From: Algoriphagus machipongonensis
GTDB lineage: Bacteria; Bacteroidota; Bacteroidia; Cytophagales; Cyclobacteriaceae
DNA length: 64,000 nt
Direction of reading: 5' to 3'
Assembly (NCBI RefSeq): GCF_000166275.1
Contig: NZ_CM001023.1
Span: forward strand, 3,165,001 to 3,229,000
Shown: positions 16,283-26,730 of the stretch, piece by piece
How the letters are laid out: each line of letters begins with the position of its first letter
Numbering within the stretch: position 1 is the first letter of the stretch
Made by a program: the position numbers and the translations under genes
The notes under the pieces: generated by a model
Seen by the model: the letters and a program-made list of their open reading frames with translations, nothing else
The model's database searches: none
Told to the model about the DNA's origin: nothing

Positions 16283-18978
16283 ATAGGTTGAGATGCTAAT
16301 TTTTTATGTGGTTGGTAAGCTAAGTTAGGTGAAAGTAAGCGCTCTGCGTCAGCCAGAGAAATTCCTTTTCTTTCGGCATAGCTTGCCACCTGATCTTCAG
16401 CTATTTTCCCTAAACCAAAATATTTACTTTCCGGATTGGCAAAAAAGAATCCTGAAACAGAGGATGTCGGGTACATCGCATAACTTGTGGTTAAGGTGAT
16501 TCCTGAGTTTTTCTCCATATCAAGCAAACGGGAAATGGTTTCTTTTTCAGAATGCTCAGGACAAGCCGGATACCCTGGCGCTGGCCTGATTCCTACATAT
16601 TCCTCTCTAATCAATGAATCATTAGCAAGAGATTCTTCTGAACTATAGCCCCAATACTCTTTCCTTACCAATTCATGAACATATTCTGCCGCAGCTTCTG
16701 CCAATCTATCTGCCAGTGCCTTAAACAAAATATCGTTATAGTCGTCACCTTCTTTTTGGAATTCTGCCAGCTTTGACTCCATTCCAATTCCTGAAGTCAC
16801 AGCAAAGCAACCCAAATAATCCTTTTTGTTAGGATGAAGGTAATCTACCAAAGATCGATTTGGTACCCCTTTGCCCTTTTTACCCTGCTGGCGCAAAAAG
16901 TGAAATTTGCCGATTTCATTCGCATTTTCATCAAGCACTATTGCGTCATCTTCGGTCCTTTGAACAGGGTAGATACCAAATACTGCATTCGCTAAAAGCC
17001 ATTTTTCCTCAATCAGTTGATCAAGCATTTTATTCGCATCATCAAATAGCTTTTTAGCTTCAACTCCTACAATTGGATCATCAAAGATCTTAGGGTATTT
17101 ACCACTTAGCATCCAAGTGCTAAAGAATGGTGTCCAATCAATATATTTTCGAAGAATATGTAAGTCTAGATCTTTTAGTACAGTCGTTCCTGTAGTATTA
17201 GGTACAACTGGGTCTACCACGTCCCAATCGATCGCAACAGGATTGGCTTTCGCCTCCTGATAAGTCACCAATTGCTTGGCCGATTGTTTAGCTTCGTGAT
17301 CCTCTCTCAACTTCGCATAAGTCTCTTTGATCTGAAGTCTATAAGCCTCCTTCGTTTCTTCAGAAATTGCTTCTCCTGCCACAGGAACTGACTTACTCGC
17401 ATCCATCACATGCACAACTGTCCCGCTATAAACTGGGTCAATTTTCACTGCAGTGTGAATTCTTGAGGTAGTCGCCCCACCTATCAACAAAGGAATCTTC
17501 AAGCCTTGTCTCTCCATTTCTGAAGCAACATTGACCATTTCATCCAATGATGGAGTAATCAAACCACTCAAGCCAATAATATCTACTTTATTTTTAATCG
17601 CTTCATCGATAATTTTTTGAGCATCCACCATCACGCCCAAATCGATAATTTGATAGCTATTACATGCCAAAACCACTCCCACAATATTTTTCCCAATATC
17701 ATGGACATCGCCTTTAACAGTCGCCATCAGAATTTTCTTTAGAGAACTTTTCTCTTGACCCTCTTCAGGCAAAGGCATAAATGGCTCAAGATAGGCCACT
17801 GCTTTTTTCATTACCCGAGCTGACTTAACTACCTGAGGCAAAAACATTTTCCCTTCTCCGAAAAGATCTCCTACTACGTTCATTCCATCCATCAAAGGAC
17901 CTTCGATCACTTTTAAAGGATTACTCAACTCAAGCCTGGCTTCCTCGGTATCCTCCACAATGTAATCTAGAATCCCCTTGACTAAGGCATGTTCTATTCT
18001 TTTTGAAACAGGATCAGATCTCCATGCTTCATTGACGGCTTCTTTCTTCCCTGAAGCTTTGACAGTCTCTGCAAAGTCCAAAAGTCGCTCTGTAGCATCT
18101 TCTCTTCTATCGAAAAGAACGTCCTCCACTTTCTCCAAAAGGTCCTTAGGTATATCGTCGTAAACCTCTAGCATAGTGGGATTTACTATCCCCATATCCA
18201 TTCCATGGTGTATAGCATGGTATAGGAAAGCAGCATGCATCGCTTCTCTTACAGGATTATTTCCTCTAAACGAGAAACTCACATTACTCACACCACCACT
18301 AACTTTCGCTCCAGGCAGATTTTCTTTGATCCATTGTGTTGCCAAAAAGAAGTCCAAAGCATTTTTCTTATGCTCATCCATACCTGTGGCAACAGGGAAA
18401 ATATTTGGGTCAAAAATGATATCCTGAGGATTAAACTTCACCTCATCGACCAACACCCTATAACTACGCTCACAAATCTCTATTCTTCTATCATAGGTAT
18501 CCGCCTGACCATCTTCATCAAAAGCCATTACTACTACAGCAGCACCAAACTTTTTAATGGTCTTTGCCTGATTGACAAACTCCTCTTTCCCATTTTTTAA
18601 GGAAATAGAATTTACAATCCCCTTGCCTTGGATACATTTAAGTCCTGCAAGGATGATCGCCCATTTCGAGCTATCGATCATGATTGGAATTCTGCTTATT
18701 TCAGGTTCTGAAGCCAGCAAATTCAAAAATTTGACCATGGCTGCTTCTCCATCCAGCATACCTTCGTCCATGCAGACATCCAATACTTGTGCTCCACCAC
18801 GGACTTGATCCAATGCCACATCCAAGGCGTCGTCGTATTGCCCATTGAGGATTAACCTTGCGAATTTTTTCGACCCGGTAATATTGGTTCGCTCACCAAT
18901 ATTTACAAAATTGATTTCCGGTGTTACTACCAAAGGCTCCAGCCCAGATAGTTTCATGTAATGTTTGTTATCTATCAC
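16279..18978 (-). CDS. metH: Methionine synthase, C-terminal part (folate, cobalamin and activation domains)
   Basis: 899 residues covering everything in MetH except the homocysteine domain. A pterin-binding barrel at about 20-280 ([18 protein letters not shown], later [11 protein letters not shown]) is followed by the cobalamin cap and Rossmann domain with [18 protein letters not shown] near 425, whose histidine is the lower cobalt ligand. The C-terminal activation domain (about 580-890) has [15 protein letters not shown] for SAM binding in reductive reactivation. The first residues ([15 protein letters not shown]) contain two possible ATGs. Only 1 nt separates it from the preceding gene, so both halves are translated from one mRNA and must associate as subunits. 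Confidence 0.95.
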   Translation of the reverse strand: MIDNKHYMKLSGLEPLVVTPEINFVNIGERTNITGSKKFARLILNGQYDDALDVALDQVRGGAQVLDVCMDEGMLDGEAAMVKFLNLLASEPEISRIPIMIDSSKWAIILAGLKCIQGKGIVNSISLKNGKEEFVNQAKTIKKFGAAVVVMAFDEDGQADTYDRRIEICERSYRVLVDEVKFNPQDIIFDPNIFPVATGMDEHKKNALDFFLATQWIKENLPGAKVSGGVSNVSFSFRGNNPVREAMHAAFLYHAIHHGMDMGIVNPTMLEVYDDIPKDLLEKVEDVLFDRREDATERLLDFAETVKASGKKEAVNEAWRSDPVSKRIEHALVKGILDYIVEDTEEARLELSNPLKVIEGPLMDGMNVVGDLFGEGKMFLPQVVKSARVMKKAVAYLEPFMPLPEEGQEKSSLKKILMATVKGDVHDIGKNIVGVVLACNSYQIIDLGVMVDAQKIIDEAIKNKVDIIGLSGLITPSLDEMVNVASEMERQGLKIPLLIGGATTSRIHTAVKIDPVYSGTVVHVMDASKSVPVAGEAISEETKEAYRLQIKETYAKLREDHEAKQSAKQLVTYQEAKANPVAIDWDVVDPVVPNTTGTTVLKDLDLHILRKYIDWTPFFSTWMLSGKYPKIFDDPIVGVEAKKLFDDANKMLDQLIEEKWLLANAVFGIYPVQRTEDDAIVLDENANEIGKFHFLRQQGKKGKGVPNRSLVDYLHPNKKDYLGCFAVTSGIGMESKLAEFQKEGDDYNDILFKALADRLAEAAAEYVHELVRKEYWGYSSEESLANDSLIREEYVGIRPAPGYPACPEHSEKETISRLLDMEKNSGITLTTSYAMYPTSSVSGFFFANPESKYFGLGKIAEDQVASYAERKGISLADAERLLSPNLAYQPHKKLASQPI

Positions 18979-18979
18979 C

Positions 18980-20032
18980 TCAATCCAACGTTTCTTCTAC
19001 TTCTAATTGATTTAATTTACGAGGGGCAAAACCTTCTGAAAGGTTTGCCAAAGCTGCTATATGTTCAGGAGTGGTGCCGCAGCATCCTCCTAAGATATTC
19101 AGCATCCCTTCTTTTAAAAAGTCCCGGACCTGACCTGCCATTTCATCTGCTCCCTGATCGTATGCCCCAAATTCATTGGGAAGCCCTGCATTCGGATAAG
19201 CACTGACATAAAAAGGTGATTTCTGTGCAAGAACTTTAAGGTATGGCCTAAGTTCTTTAGCTCCCAAAGCACAATTAAGGCCTACAGAAAGCAAAGGAAC
19301 GTGAGAAATTGAAATCAAAAATGCTTCAGTGGTTTGCCCTGACAATGTACGCCCTGAGGCATCTGTTATAGTTCCTGAAACCATGATTGGAATTCCTCCT
19401 TCCCTTGGATCAAGTGGCAAATTTCTTTCCTCAAAAACATCCTGAATGGCATAAAGAGCTGCTTTTGCATTCAAGGTGTCAAAAATTGTTTCTACCAATA
19501 ATATATCAGAACCACCATCTAATAACCCTCTTACTTGCTCCGAATAAGCTTCTGCCAATTGGTCAAACGTAACTGCTCTATAGCCGGGGTCATTTACATC
19601 TGGCGAGAGTGAAGCAGTTCGATTGGTCGGGCCTATTGCACCTGCAACAAATCGGGGTTTATCTGGATTATTTGCTGAGTATTCCTCTGCCACTTCTCTT
19701 GCCAGCTTTGCGGATTCAAAATTGATTGCATAGGCTAAGTGCTCCAAACCATAATCAGCTTGGGCGATAGTGGTAGCAGAGAACGTATTAGTTTCAATAA
19801 TATCGGATCCTGCGTCCAAATATTCCCTATGAATGGCTTTAATAATTTCTGGCTTACTCAATGACAGCAAATCATTATTTCCTTTTAGATCCTTCGCATA
19901 ATTTTTCAACTCAGGAGTTCTAAAATCTTCCTCCGTCAACTTATATCGCTGAATCATAGTACCCATGGCACCATCGAGAATCAGGATTCTTTTTTGAATT
20001 TGCTGTAGTAGGAGTTCAGTTCTGTTTTGCAT
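18980..20032 (-). CDS. Methionine synthase, N-terminal homocysteine methyltransferase subunit
   Basis: 350 residues forming one homocysteine S-methyltransferase barrel. It starts [20 protein letters not shown] and has the zinc ligands in VGLNCALG (Cys near 250) and [10 protein letters not shown] (Cys pair near 318). In E. coli this domain is fused to the folate/cobalamin part; here it ends with a stop and the next gene begins one nucleotide later. As all motifs of both parts are intact, this is a gene split and not a damaged gene; split metH is, from what I recall, normal in many Bacteroidota. It is the first gene downstream of the SAM-I riboswitch. Confidence 0.93.
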   Translation of the reverse strand: MQNRTELLLQQIQKRILILDGAMGTMIQRYKLTEEDFRTPELKNYAKDLKGNNDLLSLSKPEIIKAIHREYLDAGSDIIETNTFSATTIAQADYGLEHLAYAINFESAKLAREVAEEYSANNPDKPRFVAGAIGPTNRTASLSPDVNDPGYRAVTFDQLAEAYSEQVRGLLDGGSDILLVETIFDTLNAKAALYAIQDVFEERNLPLDPREGGIPIMVSGTITDASGRTLSGQTTEAFLISISHVPLLSVGLNCALGAKELRPYLKVLAQKSPFYVSAYPNAGLPNEFGAYDQGADEMAGQVRDFLKEGMLNILGGCCGTTPEHIAALANLSEGFAPRKLNQLEVEETLD

Positions 20033-20086
20033 AATTGATTAATATTCAAGGGCTAATCGAGCAAAACACGGAAAAAAGTACAAAGA

Positions 20087-20189
20087 CTTATCCGCTCATC
20101 TATTCCCGAATATTCGGGATGGGAATTAGCACCTTGGTTACAGGTTGCTAAGACGTCGTCGGGCCCTTCCCTCAGTCTTTCTCGATAAG
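20087..20189 (-). ncRNA. SAM-I riboswitch (S-box leader)
   Basis: The minus strand shows the S-box core in order: CTTATC (P1 5'), GAGAAAGACTGAGGGA, the GGCCC segment, GACGACGTC hairpin, TTAGCAACC, AAGGTGCTAATTCC, a P4 hairpin built on CCCGAATATTCGGG, then GATGAGCGGATAAG closing P1. This is the standard SAM-I aptamer. It precedes the metH-metH-metF operon, so high SAM should lower expression. The 54-nt stretch between P1 and the ATG holds no obvious U-tailed terminator, so the output may be translational or use another structure. Confidence 0.95.
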
Positions 20190-20194
20190 CTGAC

Positions 20195-20202
20195 CAAAGG
20201 TA
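20195..20202 (-). promoter_or_regulatory. -7 box of the methionine operon
   Basis: TACCTTTG on the minus strand is a perfect TAnnTTTG box. It ends 6 nt before P1 of the riboswitch, so transcription would begin almost exactly at the first base of the aptamer. Confidence 0.7.
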
Positions 20203-20278
20203 CTATCATTTTCCTAATAAAACAGTCGATTACAGCAATTTTGATAGGGTTTTGGACATATTTTTAGAGATTCTCAAC

Positions 20279-21595
20279 TTATGGCCTTACTCCCACACCT
20301 ATACTGAGATAAGGTGCTGCCATGTAGCTGCTCATGCTTAAATCTCCTAATTTGTAATTCCCCAAAGGAAGTTCATATCCAAACGAGGTGTTGAATACAA
20401 TATCAAACAAATTGCGTTTTCCAATAGGCAAACCATATTCAATAAAAACTTCTGGTTTGGTCATCAAACCACTGCTCTTTATGTAACTGTCAAAATTCCT
20501 TTGCTCAAATAATTCCGGAAAATCAGGCTTTTCTTTAAGTGTATTGGTATAGCGTATATTTCCAAAACCTAGTCCTACAACCCCACCTATTCCAAAATTC
20601 TTGAACTGGAAAAATTTCATTCCTATGTTACCATAAACACGAAGACTATTGAGGGATTGCTCCCTTAAAGTGTTGGCTTCACCATGCATTGCTAAATTAA
20701 ATACTTCAGCCCCATAGAGTAATGAACCTGTTTCTCCAAGAATCTTCAAGCCAATATTATGTGGCTTTCCGTCTAGTTCATTAAATCCAGCATCTGCAAG
20801 CTTTTCATTCAACTTGGTAGGTGATGTAAAATGAATTCCATTTATTAAGTAAAATCCAATAGATCCATCTTTATAAAAGAAATTTCGATCCGGCAGCGTT
20901 AAGCCTGCTCCAAGTCTGATAAATGCACCACTTTGGGCATTATCAAATGAAAGGTCTTTCATATTCCATTTACCTTCAAATGGACTAAATGAGTATCCTA
21001 ATTTTAATAATACTTCTAAGGCTTCTTTCCTTCCCGGAAGGTCAAAATCATAACTTAATTGGAAACCTGTCTCCGTCAAAAAGTTGCCGTAATATTGACT
21101 TCCTTTTTGAATGTTTTTCTTTCGAAGAATAAAGCCTTGAGCGGGTTCAGCTAAAAACTCATCCAAGTTACCGGATTGGTTTTCAGGGAGCATCTGAAAA
21201 TTCAAAAACCCAGCTCCAATAGACATATAATGTATCAATTGAAATTTTGACTCTTCTATAAATGAATAGCCAATATTCACTAATGCCCTTGAAGTTCTAT
21301 ACCCTATGTTATAACCGTCAAAAACGCTTTTGCTACCTCGGTTATGATATAGCTCCATTCCGATCACAAAATCATTGTATCGAGTTTGATATCCCAGGCC
21401 GATTGTATTGTATTTATTCCTTAATCCCGACAGGCCACGATCTTTCAGCAATTGGTCAAATTGATTGAGCTTGGCACCAGATGTTCCTACCACGACATAG
21501 AAGGAAGACCTCTTTGTCACCAATTGCTGTGCAGAGACACTAAAAGACCAACCGAGAATTAGGGTGAAAAGGAAAAATCGAAAAAAACGAGGCAT
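20279..21595 (-). CDS. Outer-membrane-type hypothetical protein
   Basis: 438 residues with a cleavable signal peptide (RFFLFTLILGWSFSVSAQQ). The mature sequence is rich in alternating aromatic/Gly strands (GLGYQTRYNDFVIGMELYHNRG, GGVVGLGFGNIRYTNT, FNTSFGYELPLGNYKLG) and ends in VGVRP after LSIGVGV, consistent with a beta-barrel in the outer membrane. I recognise no specific family. A TAATTTTG box upstream (21651-21644) suggests its own promoter although it sits only 68 nt after the response regulator stop. Confidence 0.65.
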   Translation of the reverse strand: MPRFFRFFLFTLILGWSFSVSAQQLVTKRSSFYVVVGTSGAKLNQFDQLLKDRGLSGLRNKYNTIGLGYQTRYNDFVIGMELYHNRGSKSVFDGYNIGYRTSRALVNIGYSFIEESKFQLIHYMSIGAGFLNFQMLPENQSGNLDEFLAEPAQGFILRKKNIQKGSQYYGNFLTETGFQLSYDFDLPGRKEALEVLLKLGYSFSPFEGKWNMKDLSFDNAQSGAFIRLGAGLTLPDRNFFYKDGSIGFYLINGIHFTSPTKLNEKLADAGFNELDGKPHNIGLKILGETGSLLYGAEVFNLAMHGEANTLREQSLNSLRVYGNIGMKFFQFKNFGIGGVVGLGFGNIRYTNTLKEKPDFPELFEQRNFDSYIKSSGLMTKPEVFIEYGLPIGKRNLFDIVFNTSFGYELPLGNYKLGDLSMSSYMAAPYLSIGVGVRP

Positions 21596-21643
21596 GAATT
21601 TACTCAGTTATTAAGGTTGTCTGCACAATAGCTTCCTTGCAGG

Positions 21644-21651
21644 CAAAATTA
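21644..21651 (-). promoter_or_regulatory. Candidate -7 box of the outer-membrane protein gene
   Basis: TAATTTTG on the minus strand, 48 nt before the ATG; no convincing -33 TTG. Confidence 0.4.
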
Positions 21652-21663
21652 ATGCTAAACCGA

Positions 21664-22059
21664 TTATTCTAGCGAATCTTTCCTATTAAGATGTTTGATT
21701 AATTTATCGTAAAGCACTTCTGGTATGAATGGCTTGGGAACAAAATCATCAAAGCCAATTTCTTTCATCTGGTCTTTTACCTCTTGAAATGATGTGGCTG
21801 TCAGCGCCAAAATAGGGACATTTGATTTTATCGGGTCGCTATCAGCTCTGATTTTCTCGGCAACTGCAAAGCCATCTAGGACAGGCATTTGAAGATCCAA
21901 GAGAACAAGATCAAAATGCTCCTTACCAAACATTTCCAAGGCTTCTTGCCCATCTGAAGAAATGACCACTTTTCCTGTATTCCATTTTTTCAGGAATTTC
22001 TTTATCAATATTTGATTGACATAATTATCCTCAGCTACTAAAATAGTAGCCTCCTGCAA
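21664..22059 (-). CDS. Single-domain response regulator (CheY-like)
   Basis: 131 residues: one REC domain and nothing else. Acidic pocket AEDN near the start, phospho-acceptor Asp in VLLDLQMPVLDG near 57, Thr in ALTATS, and Lys in VPKPF are all present. It follows the large histidine kinase by 14 nt and is surely co-transcribed, so it is the likely phosphate acceptor. With no output domain it probably works by protein binding or as a relay step; no Hpt protein is seen nearby. A hybrid kinase whose receiver has become a separate gene is one reading. Confidence 0.92.
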   Translation of the reverse strand: MQEATILVAEDNYVNQILIKKFLKKWNTGKVVISSDGQEALEMFGKEHFDLVLLDLQMPVLDGFAVAEKIRADSDPIKSNVPILALTATSFQEVKDQMKEIGFDDFVPKPFIPEVLYDKLIKHLNRKDSLE

Positions 22060-22073
22060 TGAACTTGGAAGTC

Positions 22074-25000
22074 TTACTTTACTATCGACTGCCTCTTTTT
22101 ATTGAACTTGGCAATTTTAAAATCAGCGTAAAACTTAAAAGTACTGCCCCCAGAAATATTTGAATTCACCTCGATATCTCCGCCATATAGGTTTACCAGC
22201 CTTTTTACAATAGCCAAGCCTAAACCTGTTCCACCATATTTCCGGGTGGTTGAAGAGGAAGCCTGTGTAAATGCTTCAAAAATTGATTCTTTTTTATCTT
22301 CAGGCACACCGATACCCGTATCAATACACTCAAAATTAACTCGACAGATTCCCTTCTCGAGAATTTCATGGGACAACTTAATCGTAACTTCTCCCTTATC
22401 TGTGAATTTTATGGCATTGGAAAGTAGGTTATTTATTATTTGGCCTAACCTTACCGAGTCCCCAAGAAGTTTTTGTGGTAAATCGGGATCTATGAGACAA
22501 GAAAGCCTTAAATCTTTTTCATTTGCCTGAAAGCTATGGGAATGAACAATCCTGGTTACTAAATTCTTTAAATCCAATGGCAATTCTTCCAGTTCGACTT
22601 TACCAGAATCGATCTTATTATAATCCAGTATATCATTGATTAAAGCCATTAGATTCTCTGCGGAAAACTGAAGTGTCTTTAAGTTTTCCAACTGATCGGC
22701 GCGAGGATCTTCCTGCATCAATAGATGAGACAATCCAATCACCGCATTCATGGGCGTTCGGATTTCATGACTCATGATTGAAAGGAATTGAGATTTAACG
22801 AGAGAAGCCTGTTCTGCATTTTCTTTCGCCTTTACTAATTCCTTTTGGGCTTCTTTTAATTTCGAAACATCCCTAGCAATACCGGTATAAAAACTAGGAT
22901 TCCCCTCCTTGTCCTCGATCAACTTTCCATGGGAATTAAAGACTCTATAATCACCATTTAAATGCCTTAGTCGAAATTCCAAGAACTGGTTTTGAGCTAA
23001 GAAATCCTGATTGTCTCCTAAGATTTTCTCAAATTCTCCCATGTCATCTGGGTTGAGAAATTCAAAAATACTTTTACCAATTACATCAGAGGCTTTATAG
23101 CCTAAAAACTGCTGCACATTAGGGGAAACATATTGAAGCTCAAACTTTTCTGTCAGAGAGAAAATGATTTCGGTACTTTCTTCAACCAGCGTTCTATACT
23201 TTTCTTCAGATTGTAGCAAATTGATTTTTGCTTGATGCTCATCTGTAATATCTCTGATAATACTAAGCACAAATTCCACTTGATCATTGATGACAATCGG
23301 TCTAAATGACCTAGCATAATAGCGGTCACCAAACGCAAACTCTGATTCCAAAAATTGGCGATCGTAATATACCTGGTCCAACAATGCATTTACTTCCTCA
23401 TAAGGAGTCACATGCACTTCCCATAAAAATTTCCCCTCAAAATCCTCCCTAGTCATTCCCCAATTTTCAAAATTGGTGCCTTCCGCTACAATATATTTTC
23501 TCTCTTTATCCAGTAGGAAAACATTGGTACCTGGAATATTGGATGCTAAAATCCTGTATTGACGATCTCGTTCCTCATTAATATCCTCCAACTTTTTACG
23601 ATCGTCAATATCCAAGATCAACCCTTCGTGGAGCTGGATTTTTCCTGACTCGTCTCTAACTTCTTGCGTTTGATCTTCTACCCAAATATAAGAGCCATCC
23701 CCTTTTTTAAATCGATAGGATCCTGAGAATGAAGGAACTCCAAATTCATTTTTTATTTCCTTAGATTTTTCCCTGATATGTCTAGCATCTTCGGCATAAA
23801 GTAAATCTAGAATTGATTTTTTACTCTCTACTAATTGCTGGGCGTTATATCCAAATCGAGCTACATTGTCAGAAATATAGACTATCCTAAAATCATCATT
23901 TGGATCTATCCTGAATAAAACCACAGGACTATTTTCAACAATCATTTTAGCCCTGTTGGCTAATTTTTTCGCTTCATATTTTTCACTAAGGTTCTGAAGA
24001 ACTAAGGAGTATCCTATTTTTTGGTTTTGATCCGAATGAATGGCTTTAATTGACACTTCAAAAGGTTCAGCCTTATTTCCTTTGATCTTCAAGTTCACCT
24101 CATCTTGCCATATATTCCCCTCTTCAATTTTTGGAATAATCTCTTCTAACTTTTCTTCATGATTTTCAAACTCAAAAAACTCAGCAATTTTACCTTTACA
24201 TACGTCATTTACTGTTTTATCACATAGTTTCAGCGCGGCTTCATTAGCATAAATCAGCTCCTGCTCTAAGTCAGTCACTACTATTGGATCCTTTACCTGA
24301 GCCAATATTTGTGACTGCAAGACAAGCTGTTCTTCCGTAGCTTTTTTATGGGTAACATCAGTACAGATACCAACCACCTCTATTTGATGCCCCATTCCTC
24401 CGCTTGGCACATCAATTTCATAATTGATAATAACATTTTTATCTTCTGGCGACTTCATAGTAAACTCTCCAGAAGTCGTCTGAAGCGATGTTATTGTTTC
24501 TCTAAGATTAGTGATAAACTCTTTTCTAAAAGGCTTATCTATCTTATAAATCATCGTGGAAAACTTAGCATACGTGGGCTTATTTCCTAGTCCAAACATA
24601 TATGCCAAACCTCCAGAAAAATGAAACATTTTCCGGTGGACATTATATCTCCATGAACCTGATTTTGCTATCAATTCAGTAGTGGCCAAAAGGTTTTCAT
24701 TCCTTTCTATTCTACTTTTCATTTTGCTTGCTTCGTAGGCTCCTAGGAACATATCTCCCATCTGCCTTAAAATCTGAAGCTCACTTTCGTCAAACTGTAA
24801 ATTACTTTCGTTAACCTGAATTAAGAGTAATCCCTTAAGCCTATTGTTACTAACCATAGGGATAAGAATAAAGCAACATTCTTCATCGATACTCTTCAAT
24901 TGAACTTTCTGAAATGCCGCATTTTGAAGTATTAGTTCTAATTCCTTCTGTACACTTCTTTTTTTCAACTTTCCCCAAAGGCATAATGAACTAAATAAAG

Positions 25001-25925
25001 TGCTTTCCCCCTCTCTCAAATGGATTTCAACTCCTTTTGCATTTAAAAATTCACCTACAATCGAGAAAGAGTCTTTTAAACTTTTTAGTAAATCAATAGG
25101 AGATTCATTTATCAATAAAGCAGAAACCTTATTGATCATGTTTTCTAGATCAAACCTCTTCTGAAGGGAAAAATCAGTTTGCACGTAATCCGTAATGTCT
25201 CGTGCGCTAAATATAACCCCTTGTATTTGAGGGTTATGCAATAGATTTTTAGCAAAACTTTCTATGTACTTGCTTTTTTCTCCTTCTCTATGAACCCAAA
25301 AATCAATATTTACTTCTTCCTCTGATTGTAGAGCAGATTCAAAATCACCTTTAACCAACTCGATAATTCCAGCATCAATGAAGTCTTGAAAATTCTTACC
25401 TACAATATCCTCGACTTTAAATCCTAGTTTTTGCCCTACTGAAGGACCGATGAATTTATAATTCCCCTCACTATCCAGTATAGTGATCAAGTCATGCGTG
25501 TTATTGAGGATACTTTCAAGAAAATGAAGGTTATACTTCGCGTTCTTTTCAGCGTTTTCCGGAGTCTGAACAAGCATCGACTCGGAATAGAATTTTGACC
25601 TGGCTCCTTTGACGATCACAAAGCGATTTTGATAACTGGAAGGCAATGCAATCAGACTCCATTCAAAAAGTAAAAAATCACCAGATAATGACTTTAAGGA
25701 TTTAAAGAAATTTATTTGGGTTAGCTCTCCGCTTTCAAAATAGGTTTTGAGAGATTTCCGAACCTCTGGATAATCAATGAAACTTTGCCACTGATCTGAA
25801 ATTAGCTCGTAGTTTGAATGGAAGTATTTATTAAAAAAAATGATTTCCTCAGAATCGATCATAAAGAGCGGCTCACTCATCTGATCAAAGAAGTCTGAAA
25901 TATCAAATTGCTGGAATTCTGTCAT
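22074..25925 (-). CDS. Multi-PAS/GAF sensor histidine kinase
   Basis: 1283 residues without transmembrane helices, so cytoplasmic. In order: an N-terminal PAS-like part, a PAS at about 120-250 (ILNNTHDLITILDSEGNYKFIG), a GAF-like domain at about 260-400, then about five more PAS modules (for example LAQVKDPIVVTDLEQELIYAN, IVENSPVVLFRIDPND, LVEESTEIIFSLTEKFELQYVSPN). The HisKA motif FLSIMSHEIRTPMNAVIG lies near 1047, and the HATPase near 1150-1265 has N (NNLLSNAIKFT), G1 (DTGIGVP) and G2 (GGTGLGLAIVKRLV) boxes. It has no receiver domain; the adjacent REC gene fills that place. The signal is unknown; many PAS modules suggest redox, light or small ligands. Confidence 0.93.
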   Translation of the reverse strand: MTEFQQFDISDFFDQMSEPLFMIDSEEIIFFNKYFHSNYELISDQWQSFIDYPEVRKSLKTYFESGELTQINFFKSLKSLSGDFLLFEWSLIALPSSYQNRFVIVKGARSKFYSESMLVQTPENAEKNAKYNLHFLESILNNTHDLITILDSEGNYKFIGPSVGQKLGFKVEDIVGKNFQDFIDAGIIELVKGDFESALQSEEEVNIDFWVHREGEKSKYIESFAKNLLHNPQIQGVIFSARDITDYVQTDFSLQKRFDLENMINKVSALLINESPIDLLKSLKDSFSIVGEFLNAKGVEIHLREGESTLFSSLCLWGKLKKRSVQKELELILQNAAFQKVQLKSIDEECCFILIPMVSNNRLKGLLLIQVNESNLQFDESELQILRQMGDMFLGAYEASKMKSRIERNENLLATTELIAKSGSWRYNVHRKMFHFSGGLAYMFGLGNKPTYAKFSTMIYKIDKPFRKEFITNLRETITSLQTTSGEFTMKSPEDKNVIINYEIDVPSGGMGHQIEVVGICTDVTHKKATEEQLVLQSQILAQVKDPIVVTDLEQELIYANEAALKLCDKTVNDVCKGKIAEFFEFENHEEKLEEIIPKIEEGNIWQDEVNLKIKGNKAEPFEVSIKAIHSDQNQKIGYSLVLQNLSEKYEAKKLANRAKMIVENSPVVLFRIDPNDDFRIVYISDNVARFGYNAQQLVESKKSILDLLYAEDARHIREKSKEIKNEFGVPSFSGSYRFKKGDGSYIWVEDQTQEVRDESGKIQLHEGLILDIDDRKKLEDINEERDRQYRILASNIPGTNVFLLDKERKYIVAEGTNFENWGMTREDFEGKFLWEVHVTPYEEVNALLDQVYYDRQFLESEFAFGDRYYARSFRPIVINDQVEFVLSIIRDITDEHQAKINLLQSEEKYRTLVEESTEIIFSLTEKFELQYVSPNVQQFLGYKASDVIGKSIFEFLNPDDMGEFEKILGDNQDFLAQNQFLEFRLRHLNGDYRVFNSHGKLIEDKEGNPSFYTGIARDVSKLKEAQKELVKAKENAEQASLVKSQFLSIMSHEIRTPMNAVIGLSHLLMQEDPRADQLENLKTLQFSAENLMALINDILDYNKIDSGKVELEELPLDLKNLVTRIVHSHSFQANEKDLRLSCLIDPDLPQKLLGDSVRLGQIINNLLSNAIKFTDKGEVTIKLSHEILEKGICRVNFECIDTGIGVPEDKKESIFEAFTQASSSTTRKYGGTGLGLAIVKRLVNLYGGDIEVNSNISGGSTFKFYADFKIAKFNKKRQSIVK

Positions 25926-26146
25926 ACCGTCCTTACTACTTAACTCGCTTAGCCATTATACTAAAATTATAAAATGCGGACTAATATGACCAAAAGTCTG
26001 CTCTTTTTCTAAGTACAATCGAATTTTAAAGTAGTCAAACTAAAAGATGATTAAATAAAAACCTCTATTTCAAAGGGAAGCAAAACCAAATCAAACAAGT
26101 TTTCGTGTTAAATTAGATATTCAAAAAAATAAATAAAACTCAACTC

Positions 26147-26467
26147 ATGATTATTTCGACTACCCCCAGCCTAGATGGTTATAGTATAGATTCGTACTTA
26201 GGAATTGTTTCAGGGGAAACAATTATAGGTGCAAATGTTTTCAAAGACTTTTTTGCTAGCATTACTGATATCGTCGGAGGAAGATCCTCTGCTTATGAAA
26301 AAGTATTAAAAGAAGCTAAAGCAACTGCTCTTTCAGAAATGGAAATGCAGGCAAGAGCTTTTGGTGCGGATGCCATTGTAGGAATAGATTTAGACTATGA
26401 AACCATTCGAGATGGCATGCTCATGGTTACTGTCAGTGGAACAGCTGTCAGAATCACAAAATCATAA
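26147..26467 (+). CDS. YbjQ/UPF0145 family protein
   Basis: 106 residues matching the YbjQ (UPF0145, so-called heavy-metal-binding) family: start [11 protein letters not shown], then [49 protein letters not shown], and [13 protein letters not shown] near the end. The fold forms a ring-like oligomer in known structures. No biochemical role is established. It is monocistronic, with a strong hairpin immediately after the stop. Confidence 0.9.
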   Translation: MIISTTPSLDGYSIDSYLGIVSGETIIGANVFKDFFASITDIVGGRSSAYEKVLKEAKATALSEMEMQARAFGADAIVGIDLDYETIRDGMLMVTVSGTAVRITKS

Positions 26468-26504
26468 AATAAAGAAGCCCTGAAAAATCAGGGCTTCTTT
26501 ATTT
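26467..26504. terminator. Bidirectional terminator, overlapping the end of the ferredoxin gene
   Basis: A perfect 17-bp stem (AAATAAAGAAGCCCTGA / TCAGGGCTTCTTTATTT) with an AAAA loop. The minus-strand ferredoxin stop codon is inside the right arm (26488-26490), so the last codons of that gene form part of the hairpin. Confidence 0.9.
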
Positions 26505-26730
26505 GTTCTAATACTTTTGTTTTAGTGGCTTTTTTACAAATATGATTTCCTACAATCATGACAGGTGCAGACTTACAAAAGTCCATACACTTGGTAGTAA
26601 TCATTTTACATTGCCCTTTAAGCTCTCCTTCCTTCATTGCCTGCTTCAGCTCCTTTTTCAAAGATTTTATCCCGGCTTTTTTACAATCGGAACCTGAACA
26701 CACAAATATCAATTTTCTCTTAGCTTCCAT
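26488..26730 (-). CDS. Thioredoxin-like [2Fe-2S] ferredoxin domain protein
   Basis: 80 residues. Cysteines at 11 and 16 (CSGSDC) and at 48 and 52 (CMDFC) match the C-x4-C ... C-x3-C ligands of thioredoxin-like [2Fe-2S] ferredoxins such as the NuoE C-terminal domain; Cys41 and Cys65 are extra. The segment APVMIVGN between them is typical of the fold. It starts directly at the stop of the DUF819 permease gene (no gap), so the two are co-transcribed. Its electron partner is unknown. Confidence 0.85.
   Translation of the reverse strand: MEAKRKLIFVCSGSDCKKAGIKSLKKELKQAMKEGELKGQCKMITTKCMDFCKSAPVMIVGNHICKKATKTKVLEQIKKP

Noticed and set aside
18979..18979. metH break read as a frameshift pseudogene
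   Set aside because: Both parts have all motifs, the break is at a domain boundary and a fresh ATG follows at once; split metH is common in the phylum.
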